From Candidatus Gracilibacteria bacterium CG17_big_fil_post_rev_8_21_14_2_50_48_13 (lineage in GTDB: Bacteria > Patescibacteriota > Gracilibacteria > 1-14-2-50-48-13): a DNA stretch of 64,000 nt. How positions within the stretch are numbered: the stretch's first letter is position 1; each line of letters opens with the position of its first letter. The stretch lies in the NCBI GenBank assembly GCA_002783265.1, contig PFFG01000004.1, forward strand, positions 97,598-161,597, in the 5' to 3' direction. Below, piece after piece: positions 15,936 through 23,287 of this stretch. A program made the translations under genes and the position numbers. Below the pieces are notes generated by a model. It was not told the DNA's origin and searched no databases. It worked only from the letters and a program-made list of their open reading frames with translations.

Positions 15936-17753
15936 ATGGATATCAGCTCTTTACCTTTCTCAATTATTACTGGTCTTAGGACACTTAATGATATTCCAGG
16001 ATTAACAATCACTGGCACAGCTCAAGAACTATCTGACGAGTGGGTAATCCCTTTTTCACTTGAAATAAAAAAGAGCGAAGAAGAGTTAATCCCTCTAAAA
16101 ACTCAATGGAATGTACATATTTCAAAAGACTATCCTCTTGGGAAGATAGAGATCTATCCATCAATGAAAGGTGGAATAACAGCTACATTTCAGCATCAAA
16201 CTCTAAATCTTATTGGCATTGAAGGGCCTTCAAGATCTGGTAAGTTATGTCTGGATAGTCCGAGTGAGTCATTAAATTCATTGACTGTTTCTTCTGATCC
16301 AGTAGGTATTAGCGAAGAGCGATTAAACTGGCATATCCAAAGAACTATTAGTTGGCTGAATGCAGCTGCTTCAAAAAGTTTAGCTGTAGAAAATGATCCT
16401 TTTGAATTACCGTATTATCCTCATCGAGCTGGCATAAAAGTTGTCCATATTGAAAGTGATGATACTTTCCCAATATGGTCTACTAGATTAACTGGGGATA
16501 TCGGTACGGTACAGTTGTGTGCCCTATCTGGAATACCAGAAACTTTCCATGCCAATGGATTCTTTGATCAAGGCGATGATCTACTTTATACTTCTCAGCG
16601 CTTTTTGGGTGACTTTCTAAGCAAGGACACAGAAACTTTTATGGGAGTTTGGTGGTTTTGGAAAGAGCCTCCCATTGTTGTCCCTTGGAAACCACTATTA
16701 ACGTGGGGAGAGCTTCGACAACTTGCAAAGAACCAAGGTTTAGATTGTGTTAAAAAAGTGGAAGAGATTCAAGAGCTTCTAAGGCATCAGAAGCGTAAAG
16801 TTCTTTTGATTGGTTATCCAATACCACATAAAATAGGTCATCTACCTGTAGAGGTACACTGGGAAGCAATGGAGTTCCCAATGCCCTTAGCCACTGCGAA
16901 AATACCAAATGGATTTCGTGATAACGAGATTGGCCGCAAAGAGCGTGACAAACGCACTATATTTGCAGACTCTGCTAAGCTGTATTACTTACAAACAGAG
17001 AACTGGCATCCTAAACGCATGCAGGCAAGAGGCCGACTAGAAGACTCTCTACAAAATCAGAAGGTTGCTCTTATCGGATGTGGAGCCTTAGGAGCTAGTA
17101 TAGCAGAACTATTGATTAGAGGTGGCGTAAAAAACTTACTGCTAATTGATCCTGATGTGCTTGAAGCAGGAAATTTAGTTCGTCATACTTTAACAAGTGC
17201 TGATATTGGCATTAAAAAAGTTGATGCATTAGGGCGTAGACTCAAAACTATCTCTCCTTTTTGTCAGATTACTACCCATCCTGAGAACCTACCAACAAAT
17301 ATAAATCAGGTAGAAGAGCTGCTCAAAAACTGTACACTTATTCTTGATTGTACAGGGTCGAATACAGTCATATATACTCTCGATCAGAGTAAATGGAGTA
17401 TCCCTAAATTATTTGTGTCTTTATCTGTAGGTTATAAAGCCAGGCGCTCTTTTCTCTTTATGCATAAGGGCTTTTCCCTTCCAGCAGAAGAGTTTCACGA
17501 AAAAACTCATGAAATTCTTCAAGAAGAAAGAAAACTTAGTACTCAAGATGAAGCAGTGTTTCAGGGTGCAGGTTGTTGGTCGCCTCTATTTCCTGCGCGA
17601 TTTGATGATATTATATTGGCAGCAAGTACAGGGCTTAAAACTATTGAGAGTTGTATTTCACTAAAAAGAGCACCGAAATCAGAGCTCACTGTCTACGAGC
17701 AGCTTTATGATGAATCTGGCATTTTTTCTGGTATAACCCAAAAAGTTATATGA
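15936..17753 (+). CDS. cap2: CBASS Cap2: E2-E1 ubiquitin-transfer-like protein
   Basis: A 605-residue fusion. The N-terminal E2-like domain has GPSRSGKLCLDSP with the candidate catalytic Cys105. A linker region (~180-370) follows. The C-terminal E1/ThiF adenylation domain starts with KVALIGCGALGASIAELL (~376-393), LLIDPDVLEAGNLVRH and a late Cys in GAGCWSP (Cys547), at nearly the same position as the E1 cysteine of characterised Cap2. Known role: Cap2 adenylates the C terminus of the CD-NTase and attaches it to targets, priming cyclic nucleotide synthesis. All key residues appear present. It starts one base after the CD-NTase stop, and its stop overlaps the cap3 start (ATGA), indicating translational coupling. 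Confidence 0.93.
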   Translation: MDISSLPFSIITGLRTLNDIPGLTITGTAQELSDEWVIPFSLEIKKSEEELIPLKTQWNVHISKDYPLGKIEIYPSMKGGITATFQHQTLNLIGIEGPSRSGKLCLDSPSESLNSLTVSSDPVGISEERLNWHIQRTISWLNAAASKSLAVENDPFELPYYPHRAGIKVVHIESDDTFPIWSTRLTGDIGTVQLCALSGIPETFHANGFFDQGDDLLYTSQRFLGDFLSKDTETFMGVWWFWKEPPIVVPWKPLLTWGELRQLAKNQGLDCVKKVEEIQELLRHQKRKVLLIGYPIPHKIGHLPVEVHWEAMEFPMPLATAKIPNGFRDNEIGRKERDKRTIFADSAKLYYLQTENWHPKRMQARGRLEDSLQNQKVALIGCGALGASIAELLIRGGVKNLLLIDPDVLEAGNLVRHTLTSADIGIKKVDALGRRLKTISPFCQITTHPENLPTNINQVEELLKNCTLILDCTGSNTVIYTLDQSKWSIPKLFVSLSVGYKARRSFLFMHKGFSLPAEEFHEKTHEILQEERKLSTQDEAVFQGAGCWSPLFPARFDDIILAASTGLKTIESCISLKRAPKSELTVYEQLYDESGIFSGITQKVI

Positions 17754-18238
17754 CACCAAATGATTTGTATATTACTGAAGATGGTAGTTATGGTATATGC
17801 ATTACAAATGCTGCGTGGAATCAAATCGCAGAAGCATGCTTAAAAAGTAAGGAAAAAGAGACGGGAGGAGTGTTGATCGGATCTTACTCCGCTGATCAAT
17901 CTTATGCTGTCATCTCTGAGGTATATATGCCGACTAATTCTAAAAGCGGTAGATTCTGGTTTAATCGTGGCAAATCTGGGCTGAAAAAGTATCTTAAAGA
18001 GTGTTGGAATAGTATTCCCAGAAAGTACTATCTAGGTGAGTGGCACTATCATCCAGTTTTTGAAGTTGAACCAAGTAGTCAAGACTTAGAACAGATGAAA
18101 GTGGTCAGCAATAACTCTCGTTATGCATGTAATACTCCAATAATGCTCATTGCAGGCAAGTCGTCTTCAAAAAACATGCCACTAAAAGGATGGGTTTTCC
18201 CCAAAGGAAAGGTAATAGAATTTAAAGAGTTATTTTAA
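17750..18238 (+). CDS. cap3: CBASS Cap3: JAMM/MPN deconjugating peptidase
   Basis: A 162-residue JAB/MPN metalloprotease. Glu37 in EKETGGVLIGSY and the zinc motif H99-x-H101-x10-D112 (EWHYHPVFEVEPSSQD) complete the JAMM signature. Cap3 removes Cap2-linked CD-NTase conjugates and so tunes CBASS activation. It overlaps cap2 by four bases (ATGA) and is the last gene of the operon; its stop overlaps the stop of the convergent zinc-ribbon gene by four bases. Its presence with a fused E1/E2 Cap2 marks this as a type II (long-form) CBASS. Confidence 0.93.
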   Translation: MTPNDLYITEDGSYGICITNAAWNQIAEACLKSKEKETGGVLIGSYSADQSYAVISEVYMPTNSKSGRFWFNRGKSGLKKYLKECWNSIPRKYYLGEWHYHPVFEVEPSSQDLEQMKVVSNNSRYACNTPIMLIAGKSSSKNMPLKGWVFPKGKVIEFKELF

Positions 18239-19398
18239 AAGAAAATCTTCTCCCCTCTACCGTTCACCATAGAAGGCCTCTTCAATGACTCAGGGACAGG
18301 CTTATTCTCCAGTCCTCGCTTCTTAACCAACTCCAATAACTCAGGAGTACTATCTGTTCCACTTAGTTTACCTTTCAATACGCCCATTTTATATGAGAGG
18401 CTAGTTGGAAGAATCCTCCAATTCGTATAAAGCAAAGCCTCTTCCACAGTTTTCTTAAACTCTCTTTTACTAAAAGATGCGCTTCGGCTTTCATTGGAAT
18501 CCTGAACACGAAATTTCACGACGACATCACCTCTTATCTCATCAGCATCATCAAACTTTAAAGTAGTGAATCCAACTTTTTGCAAAGCTTTTGCTAATTT
18601 TTTCTGCAATTTGGCAACCGTTGGACGTTCCAAGTGCTCTACAATATACTCAGGAGTTCCTTCCTGGTTTTTAGGATCAGATTTAATGCCTTCAACTACG
18701 TTTTTCAATTCGTCGATACGTCTAAGAGAGGCTAGATACTCCATACCTTCTTCATGGTTGAGACAGAACCTTGCCCTGTCCTGTTCAAAGTTGCGATCAA
18801 TCTTTTCTTTAAGTCGATAGTTTTTGATAACAAGAGGCTTAGAGCTCACCCAAGTACATTTAGGACAGGAATCCTGATACGTGGTGTTCTTTTTGTTTTC
18901 CGTAACTGTACACTTTACTTTCGTACTGCATTCAGGACAGCGTCTTGGAGTAAAGACTTTTTCATCTCCAAACTCTGTGATACGCATTCCATAGTCACAT
19001 CCCTTACACCAGAAAAAACACTCCACATAATTCCTCTTACCCTTTTCATATGTGACATGCAGAAACTTATCCGTAAGCTTCATATCTTTTGAGCAGTTTT
19101 TGCATCGTCTCTTTATGTTCACACGATCGTAGTGTGCGTCGAGATCTCTATCCTCTTGCATCCACTTTTCAATAGTTTTTGATTTATTCCTGTTCCTATC
19201 TCCTTTCCAAAAATACATGTAAAAGTTGACTAAACCGCTGTGTCGCGTGTCGACATTGCAGGTAACATACATGTTCTTTTTTGTACCTATGACCTCAGGC
19301 TCGTTCCAGATTTTTTCCAAGCGACGACCTTCCTCTACGGTAAAACGATCATAGAGATCCTCGTAGTGACTTTTTTCTTTGAGATGACGATATTCCAT
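18235..19398 (-). CDS. hypothetical zinc-ribbon protein next to CBASS
   Basis: A 387-residue protein of unknown family. Four CxxC pairs at residues 99-102 (CKNC), 131-134 (CKGC), 154-157 (CPEC) and 178-181 (CPKC) indicate two tandem zinc ribbons. The first 95 residues are charged and include KIWNEPEVIGTKKNMYVTC and VNFYMYFWKGDRNR. After ~200 there are helical, Lys-rich stretches. It has no signal peptide or membrane helix. Zinc ribbons of this kind usually bind nucleic acid. Its gene ends inside the last bases of cap3 and is divergent from an unknown gene at 19506. A short inverted repeat (AGAGAT/ATCTCT, 19406-19423) lies just upstream of its start. Its position within the defence island suggests a related role, but nothing direct shows it. 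Confidence 0.7.
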   Translation of the reverse strand: MEYRHLKEKSHYEDLYDRFTVEEGRRLEKIWNEPEVIGTKKNMYVTCNVDTRHSGLVNFYMYFWKGDRNRNKSKTIEKWMQEDRDLDAHYDRVNIKRRCKNCSKDMKLTDKFLHVTYEKGKRNYVECFFWCKGCDYGMRITEFGDEKVFTPRRCPECSTKVKCTVTENKKNTTYQDSCPKCTWVSSKPLVIKNYRLKEKIDRNFEQDRARFCLNHEEGMEYLASLRRIDELKNVVEGIKSDPKNQEGTPEYIVEHLERPTVAKLQKKLAKALQKVGFTTLKFDDADEIRGDVVVKFRVQDSNESRSASFSKREFKKTVEEALLYTNWRILPTSLSYKMGVLKGKLSGTDSTPELLELVKKRGLENKPVPESLKRPSMVNGRGEKIFF

Positions 19399-19505
19399 AG
19401 AACAAAGAGATGAAATAATCTCTATTCTAGTGCATTTAGACCAAGATCACTATAAAATTGCGATAATTTGATTATGCTATTTTAAACCAATACTAACTTT
19501 CCTGT

Positions 19506-20270
19506 ATGGCAAATATTATTCAAATCCCAGAAGAACAACTCGCAACGCTTAGGTCAGAGCAGACTACAGCTCTGGGACAAAAGTACATCCGAGTCTGGAA
19601 AAGTCTATTGTATAAAGAGGGGTTCCAGCGAAGTGTTTTGGCACATCGTCTCACACTCGACGTCCCCTCGCACGGATTACGTCTGCCAAAAATTAATATC
19701 ACTCCATTAGGTCAGATTAGCTTCACAGAGGACGAGATAGCCAAGATAGTATGTATGGATTTGGGGCTTGGCTTAAAGTGGGTGGAACCAATCAAGTGTT
19801 TTATTACGAAAAATGAGATCACATTGCCTCAAGTCTCCTCAAAGTCCTACATAGAGGAAGGAGGCCCAAAAAGTAAAAAGAATCTAGAACTCATCTACGA
19901 AGGAGAGGAGTTTAGAGCATATGTTTACTACGATTTATTTGTATCATCATTTATTGGTATCCATACGTTACCAAGATTGGTTGTAGAGTATGATACTGAC
20001 GTCCTTGCAAAGGATGCAGCTAGCATATTTTCTGAACTTAAGGATATTCGAGAAAAACTAGATGCTGAACATAAAAATGAACGTCTCTATACGACAGAGA
20101 TGCTTCAGTACATCGTCAACGAAAAAAATCGAGGAGTGGCATCAAAGCAGATTGTTCTGGGATTGAAAGATACTTTCCCCCAGTTGACGAGTAATCGATC
20201 ACTAGACCCTATTATGGTCAATAAACTTTATAAGAAAGCAATCGAAAAGGGGCTTATGTCAATGAATTAG
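19506..20270 (+). CDS. hypothetical protein, 254 residues
   Basis: I do not recognise this protein. The N-terminal part is mixed alpha/beta (KYIRVWKSLLYKEGFQRS, GLRLPKINITPLGQISF). The middle has LELIYEGEEFRAYVYYDL and a strand pair. The last ~70 residues are helical and end with a winged-helix-like segment (MLQYIVNEKNRGVASKQIVL, then VNKLYKKAIEKGL). It has no signal peptide. It is divergent from the zinc-ribbon gene (107 bases between starts). On the same strand it is followed 76 bases later by the methyltransferase cassette, from which it is separated by a strong inverted repeat. It could belong to the phage-like cassette or be an independent island gene. Confidence 0.65.
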   Translation: MANIIQIPEEQLATLRSEQTTALGQKYIRVWKSLLYKEGFQRSVLAHRLTLDVPSHGLRLPKINITPLGQISFTEDEIAKIVCMDLGLGLKWVEPIKCFITKNEITLPQVSSKSYIEEGGPKSKKNLELIYEGEEFRAYVYYDLFVSSFIGIHTLPRLVVEYDTDVLAKDAASIFSELKDIREKLDAEHKNERLYTTEMLQYIVNEKNRGVASKQIVLGLKDTFPQLTSNRSLDPIMVNKLYKKAIEKGLMSMN

Positions 20271-20314
20271 TCCGCGCGGTCAAATTCATGTAGAGTCTTT
20301 TTTATTTCAGCAAA

Positions 20315-20344
20315 ATCCAATTAGTACTATTTAACTAATTGGAT
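20315..20344 (+). promoter_or_regulatory. 11-bp perfect inverted repeat at the methyltransferase start
   Basis: ATCCAATTAGT (20315-20325) and ACTAATTGGAT (20334-20344) are perfect complements around the 8-nt loop ACTATTTA, ending two bases before the ATG at 20347. As DNA it would suit a dimeric repressor; as RNA it would form a hairpin over the ribosome landing site. No Shine-Dalgarno sequence is present here. Confidence 0.65.
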
Positions 20345-20346
20345 GT

Positions 20347-21612
20347 ATGAAAAACTTTTCAGTCCATTCTATCCCAATTCAGGACCTTCGTCCATACGAA
20401 GAGAATCCTCGGAAATGGGATAGTACTTCGGAGACACACCTCCGACAAAGCATCGAGCGCTTTGGGCTCGTCGATCCGATCATCGTGAATAACCACCATG
20501 ATCGGAAAAACATTATTGTTGGCGGACATTTTCGCTGGCATATTGCCAAGCAACTGGGCTTCAAAGAAGTGCCTGTTGTCTACGTGCATCTTGATCCTGA
20601 AAAGGAGAAGGAGCTTAACCTCCGTCTTAATCGCAACACAGGAGAATGGGATCTTGATTTACTGAAATCTTTCGATACTAATCTGCTCCTTGAGTTCGGT
20701 TTTTCTGAGACAGACCTTTCTTCCATCTGGGATGATGTGCTCACCACGGAAGATGATGATTTTCAGACTAGCAAGAAGCTGGAAGATTTAAAAGAGCCGA
20801 CAGTGCGGTTGGGGGAAATGTATCAACTTGGCAACCACAGACTTCTTTGTGGGGACTCTACTCTGCCTGAAAATATCCAGCGTCTTGTGGGAGATGCGAG
20901 AATACAGATGTTGTACTGCGACCCTGTGTACAATATTGATCTTTCCTACGACAAAGGTGTTGGTGGAAAGAAGAAGTATGGTGGAAAAGCAAAGGATGCA
21001 CGTTCTCAGGAGGAGTATCGAGCTTTTCTGAAAGCAACGATAGAGAATGCTCTGAGTGTTTCGGAAGAAAACACTCATGTCTTTTACTGGTGTGATCAGA
21101 ACTACGTTGGAATGGTACAGGGCTTGTACGAAGAGCTTGGGCTTACCAATCGCAGAGTATGCCTCTGGATAAAGAATTCAGCAAACCCGACTCCGCAGAT
21201 AGCATTCAGTAAATGTTATGAGCCATGCGTGTACGCAACTCGAGGGAAGCCCTATCTGAATACCGAAGCCACGAAGTTTACGGAGATTATGAATAAGGAT
21301 ATCGATGCTGGAAACCGCAGTATCGACGACATTCTTGATTATCTGGATCTCTGGTTGGTCAAAAGGCTTTCGACGTCTACCTATGCTCATCCCACAGAGA
21401 AGCCTGTGACATTACATGAAAAGGCGCTCAGACGGTGTACCCGTATTGGAGACAACGTCCTGGAACTCTTTGGTGGTAGTGGGAGCACGCTCATTGCCTG
21501 TGAACAACTCAAACGGAACTGCTTCATCATGGAGCTGGACCCTATTTTTGCATCCTTAATCATTCAACGCTATGAAGAACTTACCGGAATCAAAGCAGTC
21601 CTCCTTGCCTAA
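20347..21612 (+). CDS. ParB-domain DNA methyltransferase (phage type)
   Basis: A 421-residue fusion. Residues 1-~100 are a ParB/Srx-like N-terminal domain (IQDLRPYEENPRKWD, then IIVGGHFRWHIAKQLGF, with GGHxR replacing GERR). From ~155 follows an adenine/cytosine-N4 methyltransferase in the beta order: RLGEMYQLGNHRLLCGDST, motif IV LYCDPVYNID, target-recognition region, HPTEKPVTLHEKAL, then the SAM-binding ELFGGSGSTLIACEQ. Motif IV reads DPVY instead of the usual DPPY. ParB-methyltransferase fusions are typical of phage and integrated elements, often beside terminase genes, as here. It overlaps the next methyltransferase by 41 bases. Confidence 0.9.
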   Translation: MKNFSVHSIPIQDLRPYEENPRKWDSTSETHLRQSIERFGLVDPIIVNNHHDRKNIIVGGHFRWHIAKQLGFKEVPVVYVHLDPEKEKELNLRLNRNTGEWDLDLLKSFDTNLLLEFGFSETDLSSIWDDVLTTEDDDFQTSKKLEDLKEPTVRLGEMYQLGNHRLLCGDSTLPENIQRLVGDARIQMLYCDPVYNIDLSYDKGVGGKKKYGGKAKDARSQEEYRAFLKATIENALSVSEENTHVFYWCDQNYVGMVQGLYEELGLTNRRVCLWIKNSANPTPQIAFSKCYEPCVYATRGKPYLNTEATKFTEIMNKDIDAGNRSIDDILDYLDLWLVKRLSTSTYAHPTEKPVTLHEKALRRCTRIGDNVLELFGGSGSTLIACEQLKRNCFIMELDPIFASLIIQRYEELTGIKAVLLA

Positions 21613-22345
21613 GGAGGGTGACCTGTTTCAGCTGGGAGAGCATTTCCTCCTTTGTGGAGATGCTACTAATCCCGATCATGTGAGAGCCCTTATGAGGGAG
21701 AATACGATTGACCTGATATGTTCGGACATGCCGTACGGGATTGCGTATGTGGAGAGTAAGGAAGGGCTGGTTGGCAATATGACACATAAGAAGATTGCCA
21801 ACGACCAGCTCCAGAGTGATGCAGACTATATTGCATTCTCTCAGGGCTGGCTAAATGCTATACGACCACATCTCTCGGCAAAAAATGCATACTATATCTT
21901 TAATGCAGACCTGAAACTCTTCGCTTTACGTGAGGCATTAGCTGTAAGCAGGTTTCATTTCTCACAGCTCCTAATCTGGGTAAAGACGCAGGCTGTTGTG
22001 GGCAGGCTGGATTACTTTCCTCAGCATGAGCTCATACTTTATGGCTGGTACAAACGGCACCGTTTTCTGAAGGCGAAGGACAAGTCTGTGCTGACTTGTC
22101 CCAAACCGTCGAAGAGCAAACTTCATCCAACGATGAAGCCAATATCTCTCCTTCGCAGGCTGATCCTCAATAGCACTGCACTTGGGGATACGGTATATGA
22201 CGGATTTCTTGGTAGTGGATCAACGCTCATAGCCTGCGAACATACAGGAAGGCGGTGCTTTGGCATTGAGAAAGATCCCGAGTACTGCCAGGTCATACTG
22301 GATCGGTGGTCCAAACTTACAGGTCGTAACCCTGTAAAGCTATGA
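21572..22345 (+). CDS. DNA methyltransferase, second of tandem pair
   Basis: A 257-residue methyltransferase without a ParB domain: GDLFQLGEHFLLCGDATNP, motif IV LICSDMPYGIAY (DMPY in place of DPPY), KLHPTMKPISLLRRL, and DGFLGSGSTLIACEHTGR, again in beta-class order. It modifies DNA adenine-N6 or cytosine-N4; the recognition site cannot be told. The start at 21572 overlaps the 3' end of the first methyltransferase, and its stop overlaps the next start by four bases (ATGA), so all three genes are probably translated from one message. The tandem resembles the C-terminal half of its neighbour, consistent with duplication inside a phage. Confidence 0.88.
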   Translation: MKNLPESKQSSLPKEGDLFQLGEHFLLCGDATNPDHVRALMRENTIDLICSDMPYGIAYVESKEGLVGNMTHKKIANDQLQSDADYIAFSQGWLNAIRPHLSAKNAYYIFNADLKLFALREALAVSRFHFSQLLIWVKTQAVVGRLDYFPQHELILYGWYKRHRFLKAKDKSVLTCPKPSKSKLHPTMKPISLLRRLILNSTALGDTVYDGFLGSGSTLIACEHTGRRCFGIEKDPEYCQVILDRWSKLTGRNPVKL

Positions 22346-23004
22346 AACCATCATCCATTCAAGACAGACAGGAGGAGCAGAAAAAGCTCCTCCTCGAACA
22401 ACTCCAAAAAACTCCCATCGTCCAGATAGCCTGCGAAAAGTCAGGTGTTGGACGGGCCACTTACTATCGTTGGCGTAACGAAGATCCCGACTTTGCGAAA
22501 GAAGCAGATACTGCACTTAAGGAGGGGCGTTCACTGGTGAATGATATGGCAGAGTCTCAATTAATGTCAGCTATCCGTGACAAGAATATGACCGCCATCA
22601 TTTACTGGCTGAAACATCATCACGAGAGCTATACGACGAGAGTGGAGATCTCAGGCTCCTTAAAAACTGAGCATGTTCTCATTTCATTCTCATTATCATT
22701 TAATGGCACGCTGTACTCAAAGACTCCATTGTTGTTGAAAGCAACTTCCTCGTCATTAATGGTAAGACTGATATCGCAATTACACTCTGCAATGACCGAC
22801 CCAGTAAAGCTCAAAGTCTTCTCAGTTGAGAAATTCTTTGGGAAACTGATTTCCAGTTTCGGATATACTGTCTTGAAGTGTTCAGAGAGAAGAGGATTTG
22901 CTATAAGAAGAGCCATAATACCTACGACTAAAACGCCTAGAGCAATAAAAAGAGGTTTTCTGGGCAAAGTCTGCAAGTTCATAATCTACTGTGCTAAAGA
23001 ATAA
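22342..23004 (+). CDS. terminase small-subunit-like HTH protein with foreign 3' end
   Basis: The first ~110 residues are a phage HTH protein of the small terminase type (phBC6A51-like): RQEEQKKLLLEQLQKTPIVQ, VGRATYYRWRNEDPDFAKE, VNDMAESQLMSAIRDKNMTA and IYWLKHHHESYTTRVEISG. After about 22665 the family pattern ends and the frame continues to 23004 through sequence antisense to a truncated membrane-protein gene (22629-22982). The C-terminal ~110 residues (FSLSFNGTLYSKTPLLLKAT, etc.) look like random antisense translation. I conclude that a phage cassette was joined here by illegitimate recombination and lost its downstream part, including any large terminase. The protein itself may still be made. 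Confidence 0.65.
   Translation: MKPSSIQDRQEEQKKLLLEQLQKTPIVQIACEKSGVGRATYYRWRNEDPDFAKEADTALKEGRSLVNDMAESQLMSAIRDKNMTAIIYWLKHHHESYTTRVEISGSLKTEHVLISFSLSFNGTLYSKTPLLLKATSSSLMVRLISQLHSAMTDPVKLKVFSVEKFFGKLISSFGYTVLKCSERRGFAIRRAIIPTTKTPRAIKRGFLGKVCKFIIYCAKE
22629..22982 (-). pseudogene. truncated membrane-anchored protein with Ig-like (glucodextranase-B-type) domain
   Basis: It reads as an N-terminal membrane helix (LFIALGVLVVGIMALLIANP) followed by an exported beta domain, LSFTGSVIAECNCDISLTIN then NNNGVFEYSVPLNDNENEM. This is the pattern 'tGxvxxxaxVxINgxxvxxxxxGxFxxxVxLxxGxN' of small Ig-like domains. The expected continuation after the Asn-Glu stretch is missing; the frame runs into RTCSVFKEPEISTLVV, antisense to the terminase-like gene. 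The gene was therefore cut at about 22665-22690 by the incoming cassette. The start at 22982 is a good ATG before the helix. The domain assignment is from pattern only. Confidence 0.6.
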
Positions 23005-23287
23005 GTATTCTCCGGCAGATACTCCAAAAAGGAACACTCCTCCGCCGGGTGCAACGTACCATTAACAGTAGGTCTAAGCCTTGCTATCAAGATACTCCCG
23101 AAGAGAAGTGCTCCTCAGTTGACTTGATAGCGACCGAATTGTGCATAGATACTATGCTGGCTTGAGGTCAGAGACCTGTTACAAAATAATGGTACGTTGC
23201 CCTCGTACTATAGCATTATTCTTGGTAGATGCGAAGCTGATTTTTTGTTATAGTGCTTCTAAGTCTTTATTGGTAAATTTTACAGCA
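22983..23287. other. intergenic region upstream of the HEPN gene
   Basis: No gene is seen in these 305 bases. They hold the start region of the truncated minus-strand gene and the upstream copy of a diverged repeat (23111-23215). About 35 bases before the HEPN start there is a likely extended -10 box (TGTTATAGT, 23247-23255). Confidence 0.5.
23111..23215 (+). repeat. diverged direct repeat, upstream copy
   Basis: Two blocks match the copy at 24576-24654: 23111-23128 (15 of 18 bases) and 23188-23215 (22 of 28 bases). Similarity continues into TGCGAAG (23230-23236) and the -10 region. The copies bracket the HEPN gene and each precedes a plus-strand gene, so this looks like a duplicated regulatory region. 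Confidence 0.55.

Noticed and set aside
22629-23004. The C-terminal half of the plus-strand terminase-like frame as a real domain
   Set aside because: It is antisense to a membrane-protein gene whose helix and Ig-like pattern are clear, so the plus-strand extension is probably meaningless read-through.
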